Assembly (NCBI RefSeq): GCF_900167105.1
Contig: NZ_FUXE01000009.1
Location: 1-64,000, forward strand
Origin: Porphyromonas circumdentaria
Lineage (GTDB): Bacteria; Bacteroidota; Bacteroidia; Bacteroidales; Porphyromonadaceae
Length of the DNA: 64,000 bases
Direction of reading: 5' to 3'
This document shows, in pieces, positions 1 through 8,743 of the stretch (the stretch's first letter is position 1; each line of letters begins with the position of its first letter). Position numbers and translations under genes: made by a program. A model generated the notes under the pieces. That model did no database searches. It was not told the DNA's origin and was given only the letters and a program-made list of their open reading frames with translations.

Positions 1-210
1 CTGAGATTTCCTGAGGAGGTTCGTCGTATGATTTACTCGACGAACTGGGTGGAGCGTCTTAATCGTAGCTATAAGCGTACGTTACGTATGCGCGGGGCTT
101 TACCCTCGGCTGATGCCGTCCTATTCCTCTTAGGATCTGTTGCCCGAGAGATGACTGAAAGGACTTATGCTAGGAGGTTGCCCTACTTCCAAGAGTGGAG
201 GATTAAATAA
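1..210 (+). CDS. IS256-family (mutator-type) transposase, C-terminal fragment
   Basis: The frame is open from the first base (LRFPEEVRRMIYSTN) and ends at TAA 208-210, so only the last 69 residues are seen. STNWVERLNRSYKRTLRMRG matches the conserved C-terminal block of mutator-type DDE transposases, where a T-N-x-x-E-R-L-N-R core precedes a basic stretch. It would catalyse cut-and-paste or copy-out transposition of the element. An internal ATG at 28 is not the real start because the frame stays open upstream. Whether the full gene is intact cannot be judged here. Confidence 0.85.
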   Translation: MRFPEEVRRMIYSTNWVERLNRSYKRTLRMRGALPSADAVLFLLGSVAREMTERTYARRLPYFQEWRIK

Positions 211-237
211 ATGGATAATAACAAGAAAACCACAAAG

Positions 238-271
238 TTTTTACCACAGGGGCATGCCCCTGTGGTAAAAA
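238..271. terminator. Perfect 34-bp palindrome behind the transposase, probable terminator
   Basis: The two 17-base arms (238-254 and 255-271) are exact reverse complements centred on GGGGCATGCCCC, with T-runs and A-runs at the outer ends. This gives a rho-independent terminator working in both directions, 27 bases after the transposase stop. It probably insulates the IS from neighbouring transcription. Confidence 0.6.
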
Positions 272-342
272 AGGAACAACTACTCTTACACACTTTTTCG
301 GACACTACCAAACTTTCTTTTAGAGGGTTTGGCGGTTGTATT

Positions 343-558
343 TTATAGCTCCATGTTTTCTTGTAAAATATCCTCTCTACTTAGTTCTATATCTTCTTCA
401 TAGTCTCGTATTAGTCGGAATGTTTGTAAGTTGCTATACCTTCTAAAACGAGCTTTAAAAGCTCTAATCAAATCTCCTTTCTAAATTTCTTCTTTTATTA
501 CAAAAAGGTAGTCTCCATAAATCTCTTCAGTTGACAACAAGAATTTTATTACTTTCCT
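343..558 (-). pseudogene. Decayed coding remnant of unknown family
   Basis: On the minus strand one frame reads KVIKFLLSTEEIYGDYLFVI and on to an in-frame TAG (481-483), then continues in the same frame through KARFRRYSNLQTFRLIRDYE to a TAA at 343-345. The composition (charged, amphipathic, no rare-codon bias obvious by eye) looks like real protein, but the internal stop and the stop just upstream (559-561) leave no intact gene. It lies between the IS end and the ompA terminator, so it may be a gene broken around the time of IS insertion. The family is not recognised. Confidence 0.3.
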
Positions 559-576
559 CTAAAGTTAAGTTCTATA

Positions 577-615
577 TAAAAAATGCCGTACCGTAGAAAA
601 CCTACGATACGGCAT
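577..615 (-). terminator. Rho-independent terminator of the ompA pair
   Basis: ATGCCGTACCGTAG and CTACGATACGGCAT form a stem with one mismatch around an AAAA loop. On the minus strand it is followed by a T-run (complement of AAAAAA at 578-583). It lies 28 bases after the stop of the second ompA gene. Confidence 0.8.
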
Positions 616-643
616 CCCTAAGATTTAGTTAAATGAGAATCTC

Positions 644-1804
644 TTATTCCGCAGCAGTCATCACTACAATACGATTCCATTCGTTAACTTCATATGGTTG
701 CTCTGTAGACCCCTTGTAATCAACAACAATCATGTCCTCAGAAATTCCATACTTGTCAACAAGTACCTTAGCAACAGCCTTAGCTCTCTTTTCAGATAGA
801 GACATGTTAAAACCACTTGTACCCGTCTTTTCATCTGCATAACCAACAAGATAAATCTTGCTATTGTTATTCTTCGCATATTCAGCAGTATTGTAGATGT
901 TGATATATTGATTCTGATCAATCTTCGCACTACCGATACGGAAGTAAACCACATTACGGAGAACTGTCTTTGTTACAGTCTCTGTAGTAGGTTCTGGACA
1001 TTCAGGACAAGAAACAGGACGCTTGCTCAACTCCGCATTTTCTGCACGAAGGTTGTTAATTTGCCCATTGAGATCATTGACCAATCCCCAATCCATAGGA
1101 ACGATCTCTGTCCACTCAGGCTTACCAAGATTAAATCCTAAACCAGCCGTAGCAAAAGCCATCAAATCAGCCCCATTAGCTGCCAATTGAGAACCAGCAA
1201 GATTAATCTTAGAAGCTAACATCTGTGCTTCAATGTTAAGATCTACGCGACGACCGAGTCGAAACTTGAAAATCAAACCTGCATTTGCAGAGAAAGAAGG
1301 ATCATGTTTAGTAAAACGGTTGTCTACAACGCCCTTAGAATCTGTAGTATGATACTTATAAGCACCTCCAACCCCAACAAAAGGAATCATATGAAAAACT
1401 CGTTTAGGGTTGTACTTTGCAAAATAGTTTACTACGTCAAACATAAATTCGTATTGGAGTGTTCCAAACAAATTGTGATAAGCGACAGGAGCTGCAGGGT
1501 TTTCAAACCCTTTCATGTTCCAGGCTGTAAGCTGAACACGTGTTGCAAACCAAGGCTCATGCCACTTTCCAACAGCAAGTGTTGGAATAGGATAAATGCG
1601 GTCTACTAACTCAGCAGCATTATTTGCTTCCCCAAATGGGAGCATTCCCACACCTCCTTGTATATCAATGAACCAATGATCTGATCCTTTGTCGCGATTA
1701 AAAATAGTCTTATGAGCAGACTTCTGAGAAGTCTCCTGAGCTTTTGCCCCAAAAGAGAGAACGCAAGTTCCCACGAGAGCAAGCATTAATACTTTTGCCT
1801 TCAT
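644..1804 (-). CDS. OmpA-family outer membrane protein (Pgm6/Pgm7-like), second of a pair
   Basis: This 386-residue protein anchors the outer membrane to peptidoglycan. It starts with a signal peptide (MKAKVLMLALVGTCVLSFGA, cleavage near AKAQ), continues with a beta-rich N-terminal domain (FMFDVVNYFAKYNPKRVFH), a short linker with two cysteines (RPVSCPECPE, near residue 270), and a C-terminal OmpA peptidoglycan-binding domain (NMSLSEKRAKAVAKVLVDKY). The cysteine pair is also found in P. gingivalis Pgm6/Pgm7, which associate through disulfides. I chose ATG 1804 because it gives a clean signal peptide; ATG 1819 is also possible. It follows its paralogue by 35 bases and shares that gene's promoter and the terminator at 577-615. 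Confidence 0.92.
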   Translation of the reverse strand: MKAKVLMLALVGTCVLSFGAKAQETSQKSAHKTIFNRDKGSDHWFIDIQGGVGMLPFGEANNAAELVDRIYPIPTLAVGKWHEPWFATRVQLTAWNMKGFENPAAPVAYHNLFGTLQYEFMFDVVNYFAKYNPKRVFHMIPFVGVGGAYKYHTTDSKGVVDNRFTKHDPSFSANAGLIFKFRLGRRVDLNIEAQMLASKINLAGSQLAANGADLMAFATAGLGFNLGKPEWTEIVPMDWGLVNDLNGQINNLRAENAELSKRPVSCPECPEPTTETVTKTVLRNVVYFRIGSAKIDQNQYINIYNTAEYAKNNNSKIYLVGYADEKTGTSGFNMSLSEKRAKAVAKVLVDKYGISEDMIVVDYKGSTEQPYEVNEWNRIVVMTAAE

Positions 1805-1839
1805 ATTGATATTTATCATTTTCAATGTTAGTACTACAA

Positions 1840-3051
1840 TTACTTAGAACGAACGATGACAACACGATTCCAAGCACGAGGATTAAATTGCTCTGTTTCT
1901 CCCTGCCACTCAACAGAAATCATATCAGAAGACACCCCGAACTTATTAACCAGAGCCTCAGCAACTGCTTTTGCACGACGTTCTGACAAATGCATATTGT
2001 AATTAATATCACCTGTTGTATCTGCGAAGCCTATTACAACAATAGCTTTGTTGCCATCTTTAACAAAGTCAGCGATATCCTGCAAAACAATGTGTTGATC
2101 TTTGTCAATAGTTGCGCTATTAAACTTGAAAACAATCGCCTTATCACCTAAAACGTTTTCAGTAACTACTTCCGTCTCTGCAGTAACTTCAGGACATTCT
2201 GGGCAAGAAACTGGACGTTTTCTCAACTCTGTATTCTCAGAACGCAAACGGTTAATTTGTCCGTTTAGGTCATTAATAAGATCCATATCCATAGGAGTTA
2301 CGGACTCCCAAGCAACACGACCGAGATTAAAGTTGAGACCTGCAGTAACGACACCTGTCAATCCGTTGTAGATATTTGAATAGGGCATAATGGGGGCTTT
2401 ATAATCTATCTCTTGCTTTACAATATTCAAGTTAGAATATATAGCCTGCCCTTCCAGAACCAAATCCAAACGTTTTGCCAAGCGAAAACTCATCATCAAA
2501 CCAGCATTCGCAGTTGCTGAGTGACGGAAGGGTTCATTAAACTGAATCATATCAGCTAAATCAGCAAAATCGTTATAGTATTTGAAACCATATCCCACAC
2601 CGAACCAAGGAATCAAATGGAATACTCGTTTAGGATTATACTTTGCATAGAAGTTTACTACATCAAACATAAAATCAAAGTGAGCTCCAGCCATGGCGGT
2701 ATTTAGGGCCTTAACCTCCCCAGAAACCTCCTTGTAGTAAGTAGGGGTTGGCCCCCCAAAAACTTGCAAACGGGTTGCAAAATAGGGATTGTGCCACTTT
2801 CCTAAAGAAAGAGTTGGCATCACACGGAGACGATTTACGATGTCTTGAGACTCGTTTTCTTCCAAAAACTGTGCATTTACACCACCCTGTAGAGTCAAGA
2901 ACCAGTGACCCGCGGAACGGTCAAAAGCCGTCTTGCGAGCTGGCAAAATTTGAGTCTCAGGTGTCGTAGATTGTTGAGCACTCGCGGAGAGTGCTGTAGC
3001 TCCCATTATAGAGAGCAATAAGTACTTTACCTTCATCATTTTACTATTCAT
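1840..3051 (-). CDS. OmpA-family outer membrane protein (Pgm6/Pgm7-like), first of a pair
   Basis: This 403-residue protein is a paralogue of its downstream neighbour with the same plan: signal peptide (MMKVKYLLLSIMGATALSASA, cleavage after SAQ), beta-rich N-terminal domain with FMFDVVNFYAKYNPKRVFHL, a NDLNGQINRLRSENTELRKR coiled linker, the CPEC cysteine pair, and an OmpA domain near the C-terminus (NMHLSERRAKAVAEALVNKF) ending in NRVVIVRSK. In P. gingivalis the corresponding pair forms a hetero-oligomer that links the outer membrane to peptidoglycan and supports envelope integrity; the same role is inferred here. Transcription probably starts from the strong promoter at 3103-3132. ATG 3051 is used; a second in-frame ATG lies 4 codons in. 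Confidence 0.93.
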   Translation of the reverse strand: MNSKMMKVKYLLLSIMGATALSASAQQSTTPETQILPARKTAFDRSAGHWFLTLQGGVNAQFLEENESQDIVNRLRVMPTLSLGKWHNPYFATRLQVFGGPTPTYYKEVSGEVKALNTAMAGAHFDFMFDVVNFYAKYNPKRVFHLIPWFGVGYGFKYYNDFADLADMIQFNEPFRHSATANAGLMMSFRLAKRLDLVLEGQAIYSNLNIVKQEIDYKAPIMPYSNIYNGLTGVVTAGLNFNLGRVAWESVTPMDMDLINDLNGQINRLRSENTELRKRPVSCPECPEVTAETEVVTENVLGDKAIVFKFNSATIDKDQHIVLQDIADFVKDGNKAIVVIGFADTTGDINYNMHLSERRAKAVAEALVNKFGVSSDMISVEWQGETEQFNPRAWNRVVIVRSK

Positions 3052-3102
3052 TGTTAGCGTTTACTATAATTTTCTATTTCAATCCACACTACAATCACTA
3101 CG

Positions 3103-3132
3103 CAAAGATAACATATTCTTTAGAATAAGCAA
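3103..3132 (-). promoter_or_regulatory. Bacteroidota-type promoter for the ompA pair
   Basis: On the minus strand TTG (3132-3130) is separated by 19 bases from TATCTTTG (3110-3103), matching the Bacteroidota primary sigma consensus TTG-N19..21-TAnnTTTG. A start site near 3096 would leave a leader of about 45 bases before the ATG at 3051. The rest of 3133-3305 is A-rich with no further feature seen. Confidence 0.7.
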
Positions 3133-3305
3133 CTAAATATAAAAAAACAACAAGAAAAGGGAAAAAAACATCACAAAAAACATCTTTTTTCAAGAGAGAA
3201 AGATTGCACAAAGCCAAAAAGCACCTACAAAAAGCACCCTAAATCAAAGGAATACAAGAAAAACAGAAGCAAAAAGTTCTCCGCCAAAACAGACACACAA
3301 TAAGA

Positions 3306-3767
3306 CTAAAGGAGAAGGAAGCCTTCTGGAAGCATTGAAGAAACATCTTTTCCATAGGACAAGAGTTCTCTTACAGCATTACTACTAATATGAGAAAGAG
3401 ACTGATCTGTTAAAAGAAAAACGGTATCCACTCCTGTCAAATGACTGTTCAAATCTGCCAAATTCTTCTCGTACTCATAATCGAGGAAGGAACGAATTCC
3501 CCTCAATAGTGCAATAGACTTCGTTTCTTTTATTAAGTCCACGGTCAATCCTGTATACGCAATTACTTCCACTCTATCATCATACTGGTAATAACATCTA
3601 ATCTGCTCCAGCCGCTTTTCAAGCGAAAAGTATGTACTCTTATTAGGGTTAACACCTATAGCGATAACCACACGATCAAAAAGTAATAACCCTCGACGAA
3701 CGATATCGGCATGTCCCTTTGTAAAAGGGTCAAATGTTCCAGCAAAAAGAGCTTTTTTTTTCGTCAT
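3306..3767 (-). CDS. coaD: Phosphopantetheine adenylyltransferase
   Basis: CoaD transfers AMP from ATP to 4'-phosphopantetheine, giving dephospho-CoA, the penultimate step of CoA synthesis in the cytosol. The 153-residue length is normal for the family. The nucleotidyltransferase signature GTFDPFTKGH is at residues 10-19, with the His that contacts the phosphates, and the C-terminal ISSNAVRELL motif corresponds to the ISSTxVRE block. It follows parE with a 5-base gap on the same strand, so it is probably cotranscribed with parE and the two genes before it. No clear terminator was seen after it. Confidence 0.97.
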   Translation of the reverse strand: MTKKKALFAGTFDPFTKGHADIVRRGLLLFDRVVIAIGVNPNKSTYFSLEKRLEQIRCYYQYDDRVEVIAYTGLTVDLIKETKSIALLRGIRSFLDYEYEKNLADLNSHLTGVDTVFLLTDQSLSHISSNAVRELLSYGKDVSSMLPEGFLLL

Positions 3768-3772
3768 ATCAT

Positions 3773-5698
3773 TTATTCTTCGCCTACAAGCAGATTTCCT
3801 ATAATAAAGTCCTGTCGCTCTGGTGTATTTTTACCCATATAAAAATCAAGCAGATGCTTATAAGTATCTTCTCGGCGCAAGGTCACTTGTTTAAGCTTAA
3901 TATTTTCTTCAGAGATGAGTCCTTTAAACTCATCTGCAGATATCTCTCCCAATCCCTTAAAGCGAGTAAGCTCTGCTTTTTTCCCAAGTATAGACAAAGC
4001 TTCATCCCTTTCCTCTTCGGTATAACAATAGTAAGTATACTCCTCTAAAGACACTCCTCTCTTTTTTCTACGCAGATGCACCTCAGCTGGTGGAAGAGTA
4101 ACTCTATAAAGAGGCGTCTCCAAGACAAAAACATGCCCTTTACGCACCAAATCTGGGAAAAACTGAAGAAAAAAAGTGAGCATTAAAAGACGGATGTGCA
4201 TACCATCGTCATCGGCATCAGTAGCTATAATAATGCGGTTATAACGTAATCCATCCATGCCATCCTCAATATTCAAAGCAGCTTGCAGGAGATTGAATTC
4301 TTCATTTTCATAGACAATCTTTTTTGTCAAACCAAAGCAATTCAGCGGCTTTCCTCTTAAGCTAAACACAGCTTGATACTTTGGATCTCGACTTGTTGTT
4401 ATAGAACCACTAGCGGAATTCCCCTCTGTTATGAATATTGACGTTCGCTCTGGATCTTTTGCTTTCGAATCATTAAAATGGACACTACAATCTCGGAGTT
4501 TTTTGTTATGAAGATTAGCCTTTTTAGCCCTTTCTCTAGCCAGCTTAGCTACTCCACTGATAGCCTTTCGCTCACGCTCACTATCTTGTATTTTTTTCAA
4601 AAGCACCTCAGAGATAGCACTATGTATGTGAAGAAAATCATCCAGTCTATCTTTCAAAAAATCTCCTATATAACGCTGTATACTGACTCCCTTTAAAGGC
4701 TCATTTTTATACTGAGGTTCATCTGGAACCATATCTTTTGACCCCAGTTTGGTCTTAGTTTGACTTTCAAAAGTTGGCTCAACAACTTTTAGGCTGATAG
4801 CAGCAGCCATTCCAGAACGAATATCTGAGTAGTCAAAATTCTTTGAAAAAAACTCCTTTATCACACGGGCTACAGCCTCTCTAAAAGCACTCAAATGAGT
4901 TCCTCCTTGTGTGGTATTCTGCCCATTTACAAAACTATAAAATTCTTCTCCATACTGATTAACATGGGTTATCGCTACCTCTATATCCTCACCTTCAAGG
5001 TGAATGATAGGATATAAAGGGTCTCCCGTTAAATCTTCCGAAAGAAGATCTTTTAGGCCATTTTTGCTCTGATACTTCCTTCCATTGTAGATAATGGTAA
5101 GACCTGCATTAAGAAAAGTGTAGTTACGCACCATAGAAATGACGATTTCATTCCTATAAGCATAATTCTTGAACAATTTCGGGTCTGGAATAAAGGAAAC
5201 AAGTGTTCCAGAGGGCTTTTCCGATGGGAAAGAAGGCTCTTCCTCTTGTATTTGTGCTGAGGAATAGGATATTTTTTTTGTAAATCCATCCCTAAAAGAC
5301 TGCACAACAAATTTTTGAGAAAGAGCATTTACTGCTTTTAGCCCAACTCCATTTAAACCCACCGACTTTTTAAAGGCTTGAGAATCTATTTTAGCTCCCG
5401 TGTTCATACGAGAGACAGCATCGTTCAACTTTCCCAATGGTATACCTCGCCCATAATCTCGAACGGTAACTTCCCCATCAGCAATAGTTATCTCTATAGT
5501 CTTTCCCTGCCCCATAACAAACTCGTCAACAGAATTATCTATAACCTCTTTCAGAAGCACATAAATTCCGTCATCAGGAAGACTTCCATCTCCCAACTTG
5601 CCAATATACATTCCAGGGCGACGACGAATATGCTCATCCCAAGAAAGGGTTGTAAAGTCAGCCTCGTTATATTCTATTTTAGGGGCATCAAAGCTCAT
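3773..5698 (-). CDS. parE: DNA topoisomerase IV subunit B (GyrB/ParE type)
   Basis: This is the ATPase subunit of a type IIA topoisomerase, acting with a ParC/GyrA partner (not in the window) to decatenate and relax DNA. Visible elements in order: RRPGMYIG (residues 26-33), the ATP-binding EVIDNSVDE (51-59), DYGRGIP (80-86), [14 protein letters not shown] (about 113), then the TOPRIM core with TEGNSASGS and the acidic [10 protein letters not shown], ending with RFKGLGE. At 641 residues without the long insert of some GyrB proteins it fits the ParE-like class of Bacteroidota. It lies 8 bases after the upstream acetyltransferase-like gene and 5 before coaD. A gyrB assignment is possible but less likely. 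Confidence 0.9.
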   Translation of the reverse strand: MSFDAPKIEYNEADFTTLSWDEHIRRRPGMYIGKLGDGSLPDDGIYVLLKEVIDNSVDEFVMGQGKTIEITIADGEVTVRDYGRGIPLGKLNDAVSRMNTGAKIDSQAFKKSVGLNGVGLKAVNALSQKFVVQSFRDGFTKKISYSSAQIQEEEPSFPSEKPSGTLVSFIPDPKLFKNYAYRNEIVISMVRNYTFLNAGLTIIYNGRKYQSKNGLKDLLSEDLTGDPLYPIIHLEGEDIEVAITHVNQYGEEFYSFVNGQNTTQGGTHLSAFREAVARVIKEFFSKNFDYSDIRSGMAAAISLKVVEPTFESQTKTKLGSKDMVPDEPQYKNEPLKGVSIQRYIGDFLKDRLDDFLHIHSAISEVLLKKIQDSERERKAISGVAKLARERAKKANLHNKKLRDCSVHFNDSKAKDPERTSIFITEGNSASGSITTSRDPKYQAVFSLRGKPLNCFGLTKKIVYENEEFNLLQAALNIEDGMDGLRYNRIIIATDADDDGMHIRLLMLTFFLQFFPDLVRKGHVFVLETPLYRVTLPPAEVHLRRKKRGVSLEEYTYYCYTEEERDEALSILGKKAELTRFKGLGEISADEFKGLISEENIKLKQVTLRREDTYKHLLDFYMGKNTPERQDFIIGNLLVGEE

Positions 5699-5706
5699 GG
5701 GATAGA

Positions 5707-6834
5707 CTACAATTGTTTTATATAAGCTCTACGCGTTTTATGATGTATTCTTTCAAAATAATTCCACTGCATCTGAACAGCCATATTAGTTTCCAATTCA
5801 GGATTACTCTCGGCATACACAACACCATTACTCTTGAATATAGGAATCAAGTCATTAAAAAGAAGAGCGTTAATACCTTTGTTCATATACTCTGGCAAAA
5901 CTCCTACCAAGTACAAATCAACGACCTTGACTCTCCCCTTTAAGGCCTTTAGGAGGTGCATAAAACCAAAAGGAAATAGCTTTCCATCTGCTCTCCTCAA
6001 AGCACTACTCAAATTGGGTAAGGCTATAGCAAAGCCAATAACCTTATTATCCTCTTTCCGCTCAATAACAGTAACAAAATCTAAGCGAAGAAGAGGAATA
6101 TACATTTTTGCATAAAAATCAATCTGAGCGGGACTAAGTTCAGAAAAACCATATAAGTTGGCATAGGCCTTATTTAAGGTTTCAAAAATCGGACCTATAT
6201 AGGAAGGTAGTTCTTTTCTTGATTTGAACTTAACAACTCTCAAACCATACTTTTCTCGCACTATATCAGCTATACGAAGATGTTTTTCTGGAATAGAGTC
6301 AGGCATCTGGATTTTAAACTCTTTCCAATCTTGATCTTTTATAAATCCTAAACGTTCTAACTGCTTGGGATAATAGGCATAGTTATAATTCGTGGCCAAA
6401 GTCCCCAATTGATCAAAACCTTCGACAAGCATACCTTGCCTATCTAAATCGGTGAATCCCATAGGTCCATGAAGCATATCCATATTACGACTACGTGCCC
6501 AAGCCTCCACAGCCGAAAAAAGAGCCTCTACAACCTCGTTGTCATTTATGAAATCTACAAAACCAAAACGAGCATTATTTTGATTCCATGTTTCATTCGC
6601 TTTATGATTTATGATTCCAGCTATACGGCCAACTATTTGTTTTTCCCTGTAGGCCAAGAAATATACGGCTTCACAAGATTCAAAAGCGGGGTTTTTATCC
6701 TTGTCCAATGTATTTAATTCGTCCTCTATCAACAAAGGAATCTGATATGGATTTTTCTTGTACAAATCATTCCCAAACTGAACGAACTTCTTGAGTTCAG
6801 CCCGATTTTGTACTATTCGTATTTCTACAGACAT
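5707..6834 (-). CDS. GNAT-like N-acetyltransferase domain protein (YghO type)
   Basis: A cytosolic protein of 375 residues with features of the acyl-CoA N-acyltransferase fold: an N-terminal segment [20 protein letters not shown], a beta/turn [20 protein letters not shown] around residues 78-97, and a second GNAT-like half near [20 protein letters not shown] (about 300-325), where the acetyl-CoA loop would lie. This is the family often annotated YghO in proteobacteria; the substrate is unknown. It sits between the Na/Pi transporter (19-base gap) and parE (8-base gap), suggesting one transcript but giving no clue to the substrate. Confidence 0.75.
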   Translation of the reverse strand: MSVEIRIVQNRAELKKFVQFGNDLYKKNPYQIPLLIEDELNTLDKDKNPAFESCEAVYFLAYREKQIVGRIAGIINHKANETWNQNNARFGFVDFINDNEVVEALFSAVEAWARSRNMDMLHGPMGFTDLDRQGMLVEGFDQLGTLATNYNYAYYPKQLERLGFIKDQDWKEFKIQMPDSIPEKHLRIADIVREKYGLRVVKFKSRKELPSYIGPIFETLNKAYANLYGFSELSPAQIDFYAKMYIPLLRLDFVTVIERKEDNKVIGFAIALPNLSSALRRADGKLFPFGFMHLLKALKGRVKVVDLYLVGVLPEYMNKGINALLFNDLIPIFKSNGVVYAESNPELETNMAVQMQWNYFERIHHKTRRAYIKQL

Positions 6835-6853
6835 ATATGGGAGAGTTTTTTAT

Positions 6854-8674
6854 TCACACTTTTTTTTCGGCGACAGCTTGTACCACATTGAGAGCATAAT
6901 CTCCAAAATGCTCATACTCATCAATAACGTCAAGATAGTATACAGACTCTTGATATGGATACACATGATTATCCAAATCTTGCATGTTTTTGGCTTTCAA
7001 GAGATCCCTCTTATGATCTATCTCATTCTCTATATTGTACGCTTTGTGTACAGCATCAATCGAAGGACTCGACATTTCAAGCACCTCTACCATGTATTGG
7101 GCAGATCGCAATACTATTTCGTGAAGATGCAGTAAGTTTTCCTCTAACTGAGGGCTAAATACACAACCATTCAAGCTCTGTTTCTTCAGTGTTCTTGCTA
7201 TGTTAAAACTGGTATCTCCTAAGCTTTCAATCTCAGTTGCCACACGCATCATGATACGAACTTCTTCCTTGGTTTCACTACTTAAATCGCCATCCGATAG
7301 TTTATTCAGATAATTGACAATTTCAACCTCTATTCGATCACATATATTCTCAAACTTTTCTATACGATTAAAGACCTGTTCAAACTCCTCCTTATCTTTG
7401 GTTACAATAAGAGTTTTATCCATCTCCAACATATCTAAAGCTCTGCGACCATAAGAGGCAATCTCTTTATGAACCTGTAATAGAGAAAGCTCACTTGTAG
7501 AGAGCATACGAGAAGAAATAAAACGCAGGTGAGTTTCAGGTGTTTCCTCTGTCTGAGACCTACGAGGACGTATCACTCGCTCGCAAATGTATACGTAGAC
7601 ATTAACAAACCACACCATCACCAAAACATTCGCCACGTTAAAAATCGTATGAAATAACGCAAGACCTACAGATATTGAACCTGCCATACTCAAGAGTTGC
7701 TTCTGTACAGCTTGTAGACCAGCATTAGTTAAAGGTGCGTCTGATGTTATAAGAGCTAAATCGGCAGGAGAATAGGTGTTGGACAGTTCTCCTATGTAGG
7801 AAAATAGAGAGCGAGGATCTGTGCCACCCTTTGCCACAACATCTGCAACAAAATTGGTGAAAGGGAAGAAAACACAAAGAATCCAAATTACCCCCAAGAC
7901 ATTAAACAAGAAGTGAGAAAACGCTGTACGTTTAGCCACAACATTGGCGTTCAGTGCGGCCAAATTAGCCGTAATAGTAGTACCAATGTTCTCACCGAGA
8001 ATCATCGCCGTAGCCATTTCAAAAGGAATCCACCCCTTCGAACACATAATCAGGGTTATAGCGACCGTAGCACTGGAAGACTGTACTACCACAGTCATTA
8101 TAGCTCCAATAAAAAGGAATATCAACACAGAAACAAAGCCCATATTGGTATATTTCTGTAAGAAAGCCAAAGCCTCGGGATTACCCTGTAAATCGGGCAT
8201 GGAACTCTTTAAAAACTGCAATCCCAAAAAAAGTAAAGAGAAACCAATTACAAACTCTCCCCAAGAGTTCCATTTGGTCCGTTTAGAAAAGATTAGAGGT
8301 ATTGCTGCAGCGAATAGGGGAACGGCAAAAGCACTAATATCAACCTTAAATCCCAACAAAGAGATAATCCAAGCAGTAACCGTTGTTCCAATATTGGCAC
8401 CCATAATGACACTTATAGACTGAGCCAAGTTCAACAACCCTGCGTTCACAAAGCTAACAGTCATTAAGGTTGTAGCAGAGGAGGACTGTACTAAAGCCGT
8501 AACAAATATCCCCGTAAAAACTCCTAAAAAACGGTTGGAGGTCATTGCAGATAGGACTCCTCGCATCCTGTCCCCAGCTACTTTTTGCAGCCCCTCACTC
8601 ATTATCTTCATTCCATAAAGAAAAAGTCCGAGAGATCCAATCAGCCTAATCAAATCCAAAATACCGTACTCCAT
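6854..8674 (-). CDS. Na/Pi symporter family protein with PhoU-like C-terminal domain
   Basis: A 606-residue inner-membrane protein. The N-terminal part has two inverted repeats of the Na/phosphate (NptA/YjbB) type, each with the QSSSATT/QSSSATV motif (near residues 63 and 198) and a GANIGTT/GENIGTT motif. About eight hydrophobic segments end near residue 370. The C-terminal 200 residues are helical and charged and resemble PhoU, which in this family is thought to control transport. It probably moves phosphate with sodium; in bacteria some homologues act in export. It is the first gene of the run ending in coaD. A TATATTTG box on the minus strand (8722-8715) may be its -10-like element. Confidence 0.9.
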   Translation of the reverse strand: MEYGILDLIRLIGSLGLFLYGMKIMSEGLQKVAGDRMRGVLSAMTSNRFLGVFTGIFVTALVQSSSATTLMTVSFVNAGLLNLAQSISVIMGANIGTTVTAWIISLLGFKVDISAFAVPLFAAAIPLIFSKRTKWNSWGEFVIGFSLLFLGLQFLKSSMPDLQGNPEALAFLQKYTNMGFVSVLIFLFIGAIMTVVVQSSSATVAITLIMCSKGWIPFEMATAMILGENIGTTITANLAALNANVVAKRTAFSHFLFNVLGVIWILCVFFPFTNFVADVVAKGGTDPRSLFSYIGELSNTYSPADLALITSDAPLTNAGLQAVQKQLLSMAGSISVGLALFHTIFNVANVLVMVWFVNVYVYICERVIRPRRSQTEETPETHLRFISSRMLSTSELSLLQVHKEIASYGRRALDMLEMDKTLIVTKDKEEFEQVFNRIEKFENICDRIEVEIVNYLNKLSDGDLSSETKEEVRIMMRVATEIESLGDTSFNIARTLKKQSLNGCVFSPQLEENLLHLHEIVLRSAQYMVEVLEMSSPSIDAVHKAYNIENEIDHKRDLLKAKNMQDLDNHVYPYQESVYYLDVIDEYEHFGDYALNVVQAVAEKKV

Positions 8675-8679
8675 CCGTT

Positions 8680-8710
8680 TTGCTTATCTTTTATTCTTTC
8701 CCTATTTTTG
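8680..8710 (+). promoter_or_regulatory. Promoter for the nucleoside kinase operon
   Basis: TTG (8680-8682), 20 bases, then TATTTTTG (8703-8710), matching the Bacteroidota consensus. The predicted start near 8717 leaves a short leader before ATG 8744. A minus-strand TATATTTG box at 8722-8715 is only a few bases away, so promoters for the two divergent operons may overlap. Confidence 0.6.
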
Positions 8711-8743
8711 GAGACAAATATAGTTGAAAATGCTCAAAAAGCT

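Larger units (their letters stand above)
1..309 (+). mobile_element. IS256-family insertion sequence, right end (partial)
   Basis: The left window edge cuts through an insertion sequence; only its right part is present. It holds the end of a mutator/IS256-type transposase (to 210), a perfect palindrome (238-271) and a probable right terminal inverted repeat at about 285-309. Read on the minus strand, that end is GGTAGTGTCCG followed by an A-rich stretch and GTGTGTAAG, which resembles the ends of IS256-type elements (an AGTCCG core followed by TGTGTAA). The outer boundary is inferred because the left end and the target duplication lie outside the window. Confidence 0.7.
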
